This document shows, piece after piece, positions 1-6,636 of a DNA stretch of 64,000 bases. The stretch covers positions 1 to 64,000 of the forward strand of contig NZ_JBLKNX010000022.1 of the NCBI RefSeq assembly GCF_051414055.1, given 5' to 3'. Source of the DNA: Halosimplex halobium (GTDB lineage: Archaea; Halobacteriota; Halobacteria; Halobacteriales; Haloarculaceae). Each line of letters begins with the position of its first letter. Within the stretch, counting starts at the first letter, position 1. The translations under genes and the position numbers were made by a program. The notes beneath the pieces are model-generated. The model made no database searches, was not told the DNA's origin, and saw nothing but the letters and a program-made list of their open reading frames with translations.

Positions 1-3
1 TCG

Positions 4-240
4 GTGTCCAGTGTTTTGAAGACCTGTTCTACCGTAGCGTTATCTGGTAGGACGGAGCTGGTCGTAGACACATCAGATTCGTCCTACCGCTTCCTTGTGA
101 GGACTTCTGCACCACCGCCATTAGTGCTGTATTTGCTGTGGGATAGGAAAAGCGTTGTTGGTGTGGTAGAATTCGGGAACTACGCCGTTAAACCTTGCAA
201 AGAAAATACTGTGCGGTGTATTTTAGAGAAGTGGCCTTAG
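4..240 (+). CDS. Unassigned AT-rich reading frame, possibly a C-terminal remnant
   Basis: An open frame of 78 codons with a GTG near the window edge; it is open back to base 1, so it could be the tail of a longer gene to the left. Its codons are not G/C-rich at third positions, unlike the surrounding chromosome, which fits foreign DNA or non-coding sequence. It resembles no family I recognise and has no visible domain or signal peptide. The call is weak. Confidence 0.2.
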   Translation: MSSVLKTCSTVALSGRTELVVDTSDSSYRFLVRTSAPPPLVLYLLWDRKSVVGVVEFGNYAVKPCKENTVRCILEKWP

Positions 241-252
241 CCACACCCCTAA

Positions 253-285
253 GACGGAACCAAACCCCCCGGGTAGGGTTCCGTC
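253..285. repeat. 9-bp inverted repeat hairpin in AT-rich flank
   Basis: GACGGAACC at 253-261 and GGTTCCGTC at 277-285 are perfectly complementary around a 15-nt C/G-rich loop. It lies in the 190-bp stretch (241-429) without a convincing gene, between the edge frame and the convergent 544-aa gene. It could be a terminator or a protein-binding site; nothing else recognisable is in that stretch. Confidence 0.5.
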
Positions 286-429
286 GCGCCGGCGACGCCC
301 AGCTGGCGCTCGCCACCGCGGGAAAGTACAACCGAGGTTGCCGACTCGCAGCTGTAGAGTACAAATCTAATTGGAAAATACCCGGAAAACAGGGGCGAAC
401 GACAGTGATGCCTCTACTCGGGCGGGCTG

Positions 430-2064
430 CTACCCGGTGTTCAGGAACCGCCAGGCGTCGCTGATCGAGCCGTCACCGAACCGGACTTGCGCCTCGCGGT
501 AGCGCTGCTCAGGCATCCCCGCGTCCTTCCACACGCGGAAGCCCTCGCGGATGGACTCACCCACGTCGCTCGCGACCGTCCCGTTGAATCGGAGCGTCAT
601 GCGGGCGTCGCGGGCATCGTCTACATCGACACCGTGGCGGGCCGCCCAGGCGATGAACGCGCTCATCGTCTCGTCCAGGCCGCGCTCGGCGGCTTCCATC
701 GCCTTCGCCGTCGCCTCCGCCGCGCGTTCCAAGCTGTCGCGCGCCTCGTCGACCGCCGCGTGGACCATTTCGGCAACGTACTCCGAGCGCAACGACACCG
801 ACGCATACTCGCGCTCGACGAGATCGTCCATCTCCCGCAGCGCCCGCCGGACGGACTCGACGTGGCGGCCGTGCGCGTCCGCGATGTCTGCCGGGGCCAC
901 CTGACCCCCATCGGTCACCAGCGTCTCCATCGCCTCCCACTGCACCGGGGACAGCCCGTCTGCAAGGTGACGTACGACCACGCTCTCCTGGGACTGTTCG
1001 ACCCGCGTCAGGTCCAGCCCGATAGGGTCCGGTCCGCTCTCGTCGACGGCGGGCTCGAAGTACGCATCCGCGACGAACGGCCCATGCCCATCGCTCGGCG
1101 CTACGTCCAGCCCGGCGTCGGCCAGCACCGACAGTACCGTCTGGTCCAGCTCCCGTCGGAGTCGGTCAAGGTCCCGCCACCGGACTGTCTCGTCGTCGTC
1201 GAGCAGCGACGCCTGGAGCGACGCGCCGACCTTCGGATGAGACAGCGGGTGGTCATCCGGCATCGACGCCGCTTCCCGGGCGTAGTAGTGTTTCACCTCT
1301 TTCGGGAGGGCGTGGTCCGGGAACGCCTCACGTACGCGGCTGGCGTCGAGCGTCGCCGTGTGGTAGTAGCCAGGCAGGTTCCGGCCGCGCTCGTCGTCGT
1401 CGTTCTGGACGACCTTGCGGTAGCCTGAGCGGTCGCTCTCCAAGAGGTGCCCCATCGCGGCCAGCGGGCCATCCCGGGCGTGGACGGGCCCGCTGGCGTC
1501 CGTGTGAACCCGCGCGTAGCGCTCGGCGTCCTGAATGTTCGAGTAGGGGTGCGGGTCCTCGAAGTACCGCGTCGCGATACCCAGGACTCCCGCCGCTCGT
1601 CGGAGCAATTTCGGGTAGCGGTCGAACGCGATGTTCGACCCTTTCACCCGGACGTTGATTCCCTCTCCGAACCCGTCGGGGACGGGAATCTCGACGCGGG
1701 TGCCGTCGTCTTTCTCGCCTTTCATCCCCGGCCAGCGGGGTGCTACGTGGGCCGTGAAATCCTGCTCGCCGACCGAGTCCTCCGACGGGTGGCGCATCAC
1801 TTTGATGCGGTACTCGCGAATCGTTTCGATTCGGAAGTCGGTCCCCTGCGGTGTCTGACTGCCGGGGTGGACGATGTTACTCTCTTGGTAGGACAGCCGG
1901 GCGACCCACTGCTCACCGTCGGCGTGGAACTCCTCGCGCCGGGACCCATCGGCTTGCTTGACCGCGCTGTCGAGTCCGAAAAACGGCGCAAGGCCGTTAT
2001 CGTTAAACAACAGGTTCGCGTTAAACTCGTGTGGGGCGAGTCGGACGGTTTGCACTTCGCTCAC
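430..2064 (-). CDS. Winged-helix/coiled-coil protein of haloviral or plasmid type, 544 aa
   Basis: The GTG at 2064 is chosen because it overlaps the TGA of the preceding small gene (GTGA), as at every junction of this operon; the upstream extension reads as arginine-rich antisense noise. Residues about 1-340 form an uncharacterised domain starting VSEVQTVRLAPHEFNANLLF. Residues about 372-434 look like a winged helix (LSPVQWEAMETL, then ESVRRALREMDDLVERE). Residues about 435-475 are an Ala/Glu-rich helix suited to a coiled coil. Such proteins occur in haloarchaeal proviruses with unknown function; I think it falls in a Halobacteria-only DUF (DUF7845-like) but could not check. DNA binding is inferred from the winged helix. 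It is the last gene of the operon. Confidence 0.75.
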   Translation of the reverse strand: MSEVQTVRLAPHEFNANLLFNDNGLAPFFGLDSAVKQADGSRREEFHADGEQWVARLSYQESNIVHPGSQTPQGTDFRIETIREYRIKVMRHPSEDSVGEQDFTAHVAPRWPGMKGEKDDGTRVEIPVPDGFGEGINVRVKGSNIAFDRYPKLLRRAAGVLGIATRYFEDPHPYSNIQDAERYARVHTDASGPVHARDGPLAAMGHLLESDRSGYRKVVQNDDDERGRNLPGYYHTATLDASRVREAFPDHALPKEVKHYYAREAASMPDDHPLSHPKVGASLQASLLDDDETVRWRDLDRLRRELDQTVLSVLADAGLDVAPSDGHGPFVADAYFEPAVDESGPDPIGLDLTRVEQSQESVVVRHLADGLSPVQWEAMETLVTDGGQVAPADIADAHGRHVESVRRALREMDDLVEREYASVSLRSEYVAEMVHAAVDEARDSLERAAEATAKAMEAAERGLDETMSAFIAWAARHGVDVDDARDARMTLRFNGTVASDVGESIREGFRVWKDAGMPEQRYREAQVRFGDGSISDAWRFLNTG

Positions 2065-2204
2065 CCCTCGCGTTCCAATTCGGCGACGGCGCGCTGGACC
2101 CGCGCCTCGCTTTCTGCGACCGGTTGCTGACCGCCCCAGTCCCAACGAACGCGCTCGCCCGCCTCTACGTCGTACAGCCGCGACGCACGGACGAACTCCG
2201 TCAC
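2061..2204 (-). CDS. 47-aa acidic small protein in the methyltransferase operon
   Basis: A GTG at 2204 overlaps the stop of the HTH gene (GTGA), and its own TGA overlaps the GTG of the 544-aa gene, so translation is probably coupled on both sides. The product starts VTEFVRASRLYDVEAGERVR, has a WDWGG turn in the middle and ends in a Glu/Arg-rich helix (ESEARVQRAVAELEREG). No family is recognised. The double overlap is the main reason to believe it is real. It may be an accessory or adaptor for its neighbours. Confidence 0.65.
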   Translation of the reverse strand: MTEFVRASRLYDVEAGERVRWDWGGQQPVAESEARVQRAVAELEREG

Positions 2205-2401
2205 GTCGCCTCACCTCCGTCGAGACGGCGGCGAGCACGTCGTAGGAGGTTCCCAACCGTTCCCGGTGAGCGGCCGGTCTTGCGGGCGTACTCCCGCATC
2301 CCATAGCCGTCCTGCTCGATCGCCTCGTACACCTCCCGCTGGGCGTCTGACAGGGCCGACAGGTCTGCCTCGTACTCGAACAGCGACGACTGGTAGGTCA
2401 C
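2201..2401 (-). CDS. Sigma-70 region-4-like HTH protein, 66 aa
   Basis: The whole protein is one helix-turn-helix of the sigma region 4 type: LSDAQREVYEAIEQDGYGM followed by SPGTVGNLLRRARRRL, the recognition helix pattern seen in many haloarchaeal 'sigma-70 region 4-like' proteins. These are not true sigma factors in archaea; they are presumed DNA-binding regulators. The GTG at 2401 overlaps the methyltransferase stop (GTGA) and its own stop overlaps the next start. It probably regulates the element itself; the target is unknown. Confidence 0.8.
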   Translation of the reverse strand: MTYQSSLFEYEADLSALSDAQREVYEAIEQDGYGMREYARKTGRSPGTVGNLLRRARRRLDGGEAT

Positions 2402-3102
2402 GGCCGTTCACCTCCGGTCGTCGCGGCAAACTCTCCGAGCGGCCGCTGTCGCAGCTCCGCGGGGAGCGACACGTCGGGGATACTCGGACAGTAGTGCAGC
2501 AGGTACTGGACGAACTCGCGGGGGATGGCCGACCGGATCTCCGATTCCGTCCACTCGGCGGGCACACCCTTCGCGGCGGCGAGTTCGTGGCGAACGTACT
2601 CCGAGCCGATAGAGATCTCCGCGGTACCACTCTCGTAGGCGTCGGGGACGGGGAAGCTCGTCTCGAAGTGCCGGCAATTATCGACCGGCAGCCCGAACGC
2701 TAGCCCGTTCAACCGTGCCGGCTCTTCCAGGTCGTCACACGTGGCGACGTTCTCGATGATGTACTCGTCCGGGTCGACAGCCGCGACGACTTCTCGGACG
2801 TTCAGGTCCGCGAAGGTGGGGTACCGCTCTTTCGGCGTCTCCTCCCAGTCGTAGCGGCCCATGTTGGCCCACGAGAGTTTCGAATACGCCTGACACCGCG
2901 GCGACAGCCACAGCAATTCAGGCGATTCGAAACTCCCCATGAACCCAGGGTTCGACGCGTCGCCCTGGACGAACTCACCCGGATAGGTGTCGCTGTAGTC
3001 CTCAATGTCGATGCCCAGGTGACGAACCGGAAGCTCGTCAAGTGCAAGGCCGACACCGCCCGGCCCGCTGTAGCCGTCGACGACGAACGGCTCCCCCGTC
3101 AC
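2398..3102 (-). CDS. Short C5 cytosine DNA methyltransferase-like protein, 234 aa
   Basis: Three GTG codons stand in a row; 3102 is chosen because it overlaps the upstream stop (GTGA). Motif I is DGYSGPGGVGLAL (residues 9-21) with an acidic DIE after the next strand. Motif IV is SPRCQAYSKL with the presumed nucleophile Cys70. Motif VI is IIENV near 115-119. The C-terminus has AIPREFVQYLL, like motif X. The usual QxRxR motif VIII and a target-recognition domain are not evident, and the protein is well below the normal 320-420 aa. It may be a specificity-poor viral enzyme or may need a partner. No restriction gene is adjacent. Confidence 0.75.
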   Translation of the reverse strand: MTGEPFVVDGYSGPGGVGLALDELPVRHLGIDIEDYSDTYPGEFVQGDASNPGFMGSFESPELLWLSPRCQAYSKLSWANMGRYDWEETPKERYPTFADLNVREVVAAVDPDEYIIENVATCDDLEEPARLNGLAFGLPVDNCRHFETSFPVPDAYESGTAEISIGSEYVRHELAAAKGVPAEWTESEIRSAIPREFVQYLLHYCPSIPDVSLPAELRQRPLGEFAATTGGERP

Positions 3103-3329
3103 CACCACTCACTCCCGAAACACTCCGGGTTACCGCAGAGGCTGTAGTGAGGGTACGCCGCGACGGGAACGTCGGTGAACTCGGCGTCGGTCCGGTACTC
3201 GGCTTCGACGCACGCCGGTTCGGGCTCGTCGGCGTCGGGGTCGAGCCGGTGGAGCGTGTCAGCGTACTGCGACCGGTTCCGAACGGCTGTCTCGGGGACT
3301 TCCTCCCCCTGACTGACAGCCTGGCTCAT
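3099..3329 (-). CDS. Small Cys-containing hypothetical protein, 76 aa
   Basis: First gene of the operon. The ATG at 3329 is the only good start after the tRNA. The N-terminal half is acidic and unstructured-looking (EEVPETAVRNRSQYADTLHRL); the C-terminus holds CGNPECFGSEWW, a Cys-x4-Cys that could bind a metal but lacks a second Cys pair. No family is recognised. Its stop overlaps the methyltransferase GTG. The leader between this gene and the tRNA contains a perfect palindrome (3430-3453). Confidence 0.6.
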   Translation of the reverse strand: MSQAVSQGEEVPETAVRNRSQYADTLHRLDPDADEPEPACVEAEYRTDAEFTDVPVAAYPHYSLCGNPECFGSEWW

Positions 3330-3429
3330 ACCTGCAGCCCTCCCGTCGCAAGCGAGTCTTTGCGTCGGGGAATCGAAGGACGGCGGTGGGCCGCAGTTTG
3401 TCCCGACCTTGTGTCAGTCTCAGGGGGTC

Positions 3430-3453
3430 CTTCCGATACCGGAGTATCGGAAG
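3430..3453. promoter_or_regulatory. Perfect 10-bp-arm palindrome upstream of the element operon
   Basis: CTTCCGATAC and GTATCGGAAG flank a 4-nt centre. It lies 100 bp before the first start codon of the operon and about 70 bp from the tRNA 3' end. It could be an operator for the HTH gene product, a hairpin in the leader RNA, or part of the recombination site. The symmetry is seen; the role is inferred. Confidence 0.55.
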
Positions 3454-3519
3454 ATTCTCGGGATAGCAGCGCCGCTACCGGATGAACAGAATTGTATCCG
3501 AGTCGGGCGGCGAAGGAGT

Positions 3520-3593
3520 GGGCGCTGCAGGATTTGAACCCGCGACAGCTTGGTCCGAAGCCAAGCACTCTGTCCAAACTGAGCTAAGCGCCC
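3520..3593 (-). tRNA. tRNA-Arg (anticodon TCG)
   Basis: A 74-nt cloverleaf on the minus strand. The acceptor GGGCGCT pairs with AGCGCCC over seven bases. The anticodon stem CTTGG/CCAAG carries the loop CTTCGGA with anticodon TCG, reading CGA arginine codons. The T arm is GCGGG-TTCAAAT-CCTGC. The D stem closes with one G-U pair. No intron is present and CCA is not encoded. A TATA box stands 27-34 bp upstream. Confidence 0.95.
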
Positions 3594-3619
3594 GCACAAA
3601 TCCCTACACGAGCATCGAT

Positions 3620-3627
3620 GTTTAAAC
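3620..3627 (-). promoter_or_regulatory. TATA box of tRNA-Arg
   Basis: GTTTAAAC in otherwise GC-rich sequence, about 27-34 bp upstream of the tRNA 5' end, the usual archaeal TATA distance. Confidence 0.65.
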
Positions 3628-3827
3628 GTCCCGATCCGTGACGGGGGTACCCGAGAACACGACCAGCCGCGGGATCGTCGGCCTCCCAAGGGGGGGCGGA
3701 TCCGCCGGCGGGAGCGGTCCCGTGGGCAGAGGCCATAATAAAGATTTTAACGACCGCCGCGACTAATCGACACGTATCGAGCGGACCGGTCGCGGTTCGT
3801 GTCGAAACGGTGGTGTATCCCGTAGGA

Positions 3828-4463
3828 ATGTACGACCTCGGAACGGCGTTCGGGAACGCGACGGTGGCCCCGGGTACGAACCTGCTGGTTTCCGGACCGC
3901 CGCTGTCGGGCAAGCGCCGCATGGCCCTCGACGTGCTGGCTCACGGGTCCGAGCGCGGCGAAGGGGTCATCGTGGTCACCACCCGCGACAGCGCGAGCCG
4001 TGTCCTCAACGACTACGAGGCGCTCGTCTCCGACCCGGGCTCCGTGGACATTGGGATCGTCGACTGCGTGACGAAACACCAGGGTCGGAGCGCCCGCGAC
4101 ACGGACATCGTCAAGTACGCTTCCTCGCCGGAGGACATGACGGGGATCGGGATCAAGTTCTCCGAGTTCGTCGAGGAGTTCCGCCAGCAGCGGGGGATCG
4201 ATAACGTCCGCGTGCTGGTCGACTCGCTGTCGACGCTGCTGATGTACTCGGACGTGCAGACCGTCTTCCGGTTCATGCACGTGTTTACGAGCCGCATCGA
4301 CAACGCCGACGCGATGGGGATTCACGTCATCGAGTCGACGGCCCACGACGAGGAGACGCTGAACACGCTCCGCCAGCTGTTCGACAACGCCGTCACCGTC
4401 GAGGCGGACGGCGCGGTCTCGACGACTATCCCGGATGCGACGCCCGAGCAACTGGAGCGCTGA
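3828..4463 (+). CDS. RecA/KaiC-superfamily ATPase-like protein, 211 aa
   Basis: Resembles the haloarchaeal RAD55/KaiC-like single-domain family. The P-loop region is SGPPLSGKR (residues 22-30), where Arg replaces the Ser/Thr after the Lys, so the Walker A is degenerate and ATP hydrolysis is doubtful. Walker B is RVLVDSLSTLLM, after the 'GIDNV' turn. I prefer the ATG at 3828 to the GTG at 3810 because the fold begins with YDLGTAFG. It is likely a signalling or gas/light-response protein as in related haloarchaeal families; the partner is unknown. Single gene, no operon. Confidence 0.8.
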   Translation: MYDLGTAFGNATVAPGTNLLVSGPPLSGKRRMALDVLAHGSERGEGVIVVTTRDSASRVLNDYEALVSDPGSVDIGIVDCVTKHQGRSARDTDIVKYASSPEDMTGIGIKFSEFVEEFRQQRGIDNVRVLVDSLSTLLMYSDVQTVFRFMHVFTSRIDNADAMGIHVIESTAHDEETLNTLRQLFDNAVTVEADGAVSTTIPDATPEQLER

Positions 4464-4556
4464 CGCCCCCGGTATCCTGGAGCGCTGGCGGCCCGGCGAC
4501 ACCCGGGTGTGCCGAGGGCCGGCAGTCTTTTGCGCGTCTCGACCCACGGTACGGAT

Positions 4557-4967
4557 ATGCCAGTCGATTCCGACGAGCGACTCCGTGAGATACTCGAAGA
4601 GGACACGATCGCCGTCGTCGGGCTGTCGAGCACGCCCGGAAAGGCCGCTCACGACGTGCCGGCGTACATGCGCGAGCAGGGGTACGAGGTGATCCCGGTC
4701 AACCCCTACGCCGACGAGATCTTCGGTCGGGAGCCCTACGACTCGCTGGCCGAGGTCGAGGAGGACGTGGACATCGTGGACGTGTTCCGGCCGACCGACG
4801 AGGTGCCGGGCATCGTCGACGAGGCGCTCGACCGCGACGACGCCGGCACGGTCTGGCTGCAACTGGGTATCACCCACGACGAGGCGGGCGAGCGCGTCGA
4901 GGCGGCCGGCCGGAACTTCGTCCAGGACCGCTGTCTCAAGGTCGAACACCAGCGGCTGGCCGAGTAG
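4557..4967 (+). CDS. CoA-binding (YccU-type Rossmann) protein, 136 aa
   Basis: A single CoA-binding domain: VVGLSSTPGKAAHDVPAYM near residues 21-39 forms the nucleotide-binding turn, followed by GYEVIPVNPYADEIFGR and a C-terminal DRCLKVEH. This domain is related to succinyl-CoA synthetase alpha but lacks the phospho-His domain. The ATG at 4557 is taken because a CTTTTGC TATA-like box sits about 28 bp upstream and the family begins just there. Cytosolic; the physiological role is not established. Confidence 0.9.
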   Translation: MPVDSDERLREILEEDTIAVVGLSSTPGKAAHDVPAYMREQGYEVIPVNPYADEIFGREPYDSLAEVEEDVDIVDVFRPTDEVPGIVDEALDRDDAGTVWLQLGITHDEAGERVEAAGRNFVQDRCLKVEHQRLAE

Positions 4968-5001
4968 CGGAGCGAGAACGACACCGCGCGGTCGGATCCG
5001 G

Positions 5002-5376
5002 TCAGTCGTTCGTCGTGGCGGTGTCCGGGTCGGTCGCGTCGGCCGAGGTGTCGGTCGCGTCGCCCCCGGACCCGCCGGCGTCGCTCCCGTCGGCCCCGGT
5101 CTCGCCCGATTCGGCGTCACCTTCGCCCTCCGCGTCGGGGTCGGGAAGCTCGTCGACGACGGCCTCGACGTCGACGCCCTGCTGTTCGGCGAGCGCCTCG
5201 ACGATGGCGCGCTGTTCGGCCAGTTCCCGGTCCATCGCGTCGAGCTGTTCGCTGGTGGACTCGACCCGTTCCTTGAGGTCCTGGACCTGCTCGATCACCT
5301 GGTTGAGCCGCTCGTAGAGCTTCTCAGCGATGTCGGTCACGCGCTGGATCTTCTTGGCGGTGTCGCCGAATCCCAT
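5002..5376 (-). CDS. DUF5798-type coiled-coil protein, 124 aa
   Basis: Starts MGFGDTAKKIQRVTDIAEKL. A long amphipathic helix runs from about residue 10 to 70 (coiled coil), then EQQGVDVEAVVDELPD and a disordered tail rich in Asp, Gly, Ser and Thr. The layout matches a Halobacteria-only family I know as DUF5798. Function unknown. It is convergent with the CoA-binding gene and divergent from the membrane protein at 5515. Confidence 0.8.
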   Translation of the reverse strand: MGFGDTAKKIQRVTDIAEKLYERLNQVIEQVQDLKERVESTSEQLDAMDRELAEQRAIVEALAEQQGVDVEAVVDELPDPDAEGEGDAESGETGADGSDAGGSGGDATDTSADATDPDTATTND

Positions 5377-5514
5377 ACCCGGCGGTTCGGTCGCCCCCGT
5401 TGTCCGCTTTTCGGCTCGATGCTCGGCTGGTGGACCGACGTTCGGCGTCTCCGGACGGCGGGGCCGCTGCCGGAGACCGGGGCCGTTAAAACCGGAGCGT
5501 CCGCAGTCGGGGAC

Positions 5515-5934
5515 ATGAAGCAGACGCGGCTCGCACCGCTGGTCGGCGTCGTCGGGTGCCTGCTCGTGCTCGTGTCGCTGGCCGCCCCGTACCTGCTGGT
5601 GCGGACGGCGCCCGGATCCGCGGTCGGGACCTACTACGCGGAGGGGGCGCTGAATCCGCTCGTCGCCGGGATCTTCGCGCTCGTCGCGGCCATCGTCCTC
5701 GCGGCGGGTCGCGACGAGCGGACGGATCCGCCGCTGGCCGCGGGGGTCGGCATCGCGTTCGGACTGTTCGCGACCGTCGTGATCGCGGTGTGGGCCGTGA
5801 CGGTCCCCGAGCAGGTCCTGTTCGACATGGACGCGCCGGCGATCATCACCTACCACCGGTGGGCGAGCGTCGCCGTCTCGCTTCTGATCCCCGTCGCGAG
5901 CCTGTGGTGGTCGCGGACGCTCGGTCTGATCTGA
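5515..5934 (+). CDS. Four-helix membrane protein, 139 aa
   Basis: Begins MKQTRLAPLVGVVGCLLVLVS. Four hydrophobic stretches (about residues 8-28, 45-63, 76-97 and 112-133) predict four membrane helices with short loops. Conserved-looking halobacterial protein without recognised domain. The ATG at 5515 is chosen because upstream sequence is not protein-like and a GTTAAAA TATA-like box lies about 30 bp upstream. It ends shortly before the SRP RNA promoter. Confidence 0.7.
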   Translation: MKQTRLAPLVGVVGCLLVLVSLAAPYLLVRTAPGSAVGTYYAEGALNPLVAGIFALVAAIVLAAGRDERTDPPLAAGVGIAFGLFATVVIAVWAVTVPEQVLFDMDAPAIITYHRWASVAVSLLIPVASLWWSRTLGLI

Positions 5935-5992
5935 GCGGAGGATCGGGAGCTGTCGGTCGCTTTTCGCGGTCGGTCCGCGGGACGGACCCGAA

Positions 5993-6004
5993 AGGTCCTT
6001 ATGG
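5993..6004 (+). promoter_or_regulatory. Promoter (BRE/TATA) of SRP RNA
   Basis: AAGGTCCTTATGG gives an AT-rich TATA-like core about 25 bp upstream of the deduced RNA 5' end (6026). Confidence 0.5.
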
Positions 6005-6025
6005 TGGACGGCGGTAGGTCGGAGT

Positions 6026-6331
6026 GGACTAGGCCGGGCAGCTAGGCCCTGCTCGTCACCCGCGGTATGGCCTTCAGCGGGGGCCGAACACCGGGGGCGT
6101 CCGGTCAGACGGGCGTGGGCCCCGCGAGCCAACGTGGAAGCCTCGTCCTGCGGGGACGGCGGTCCGCGGCTTCGCGTCTGCAGGGACGCGCGGCCGCGGT
6201 TGATCGAGGGCACTCCGTCAGGCGCGGAAGCGAGCAGCGGACCCTCGGACACCCGTCGCTCGCAGGGTCGCGGGGTGGAGGAGGCAAGCGGGATTCCCCG
6301 CGCTCGAACGACCGGGCAACCCCGGGAGTCC
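6026..6331 (+). ncRNA. ffs: Signal recognition particle (7S) RNA, archaeal type
   Basis: About 306 nt. The 5' GGACT (6026-6030) pairs with AGTCC (6327-6331) to close helix 1, as in archaeal SRP RNAs. The 5' domain has GGCCGGGCAGCTAGGCCC and GTCCGGTCAGACGGGCGTG. The S domain shows the conserved symmetrical loop of helix 8 (GGAAGCCTCG opposite GAGCAGCGGAC) that binds SRP54, followed by the long 3' arm. It scaffolds SRP19 and SRP54 for co-translational membrane targeting. Ends are set from pairing and promoter spacing and could shift by several bases. Confidence 0.9.
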
Positions 6332-6336
6332 GTCCA

Positions 6337-6537
6337 TTCATACCACCTTTTTCATCGTCGCCTTTCCTCGCGAGCCTCCGGCTCGCTGCGGGAAGGCTCC
6401 TCGAAAAAGATGGGGCAAAAAGGCCGGCCGCTCACTGCGTTCGCGGCCGGTGAACCGGCGCCTGCGGCGCCCGATGCTCGGTGCAGACCAGCCTGTCCCC
6501 GGGTCGGCCGACGGAGCGGCCTCCCGGCCACCGCGAC
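6337..6537 (+). repeat. Structured intergenic repeat, copy A
   Basis: About 200 bp that matches, in reverse orientation, the segment 7555-7765 on the other side of the hydrolase gene. Shared blocks include GCTGCGGGAA, a run AAAAAGGCCGG, TGAACCGGCGCCTGCGGCGCC (6454-6474), CCCGGGTCGGCCGACG and CGGCCTCCCGGCCACCGCGAC. It contains a stem with T/A-tract arms (CACCTTTTTCATCG against CTCGAAAAAGATGG) and a CGGCCG-loop-CGGCCG hairpin. It accounts for most of the 6332-6636 gap. Confidence 0.75.
6348..6352 (+). terminator. Oligo-T terminator after SRP RNA
   Basis: Five T residues begin 17 bp after the closing helix of the SRP RNA, consistent with archaeal U-tract termination. It also lies at the edge of repeat copy A. 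Confidence 0.45.
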
Positions 6538-6599
6538 CGCTCCGAACCCGCCGCGACCGCTCCGAACCCGCCGCGACCGCTCCGAACCCGCCGCGACCG
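6531..6599. repeat. 20-bp tandem repeat, about 3.5 copies
   Basis: The unit CCGCGACCGCTCCGAACCCG occurs three times in perfect tandem from 6531 to 6590, followed by a nine-base partial copy. It lies at the end of repeat copy A and just before the promoter region of the alpha/beta hydrolase. Confidence 0.9.
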
Positions 6600-6636
6600 A
6601 CGACGACCGTATCCCCGCGGAGCGCGTACCGGCGGT

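Larger units (their letters stand above)
1..3519. mobile_element. Probable end of an integrated provirus/plasmid at tRNA-Arg
   Basis: Everything from the left edge to the 3' end of the tRNA-Arg gene differs from the rest of the window. The first 430 bp are much more AT-rich. The genes are chained by 4-bp overlaps, and the cargo (short cytosine methyltransferase, sigma-4-like HTH, winged-helix protein) is typical of haloviruses and plasmids. tRNA 3' ends are common archaeal integration sites, so the tRNA probably marks one attachment site. No integrase and no second copy of the tRNA 3' end lie in the window, so the other boundary must be to the left. Calling it mobile is inference from composition and position. 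Confidence 0.5.

Noticed and set aside
195..464. 89-aa plus-strand frame near the left edge
   Set aside because: It runs across the hairpin at 253-285 into the convergent 544-aa gene and ends in an Arg run typical of non-coding frames.
6531..6599. CRISPR array at the tandem repeats (also 47346-47516, 51523-51621, 62870-62950)
   Set aside because: Copies are directly adjacent without unique spacers, and no cas genes are present.
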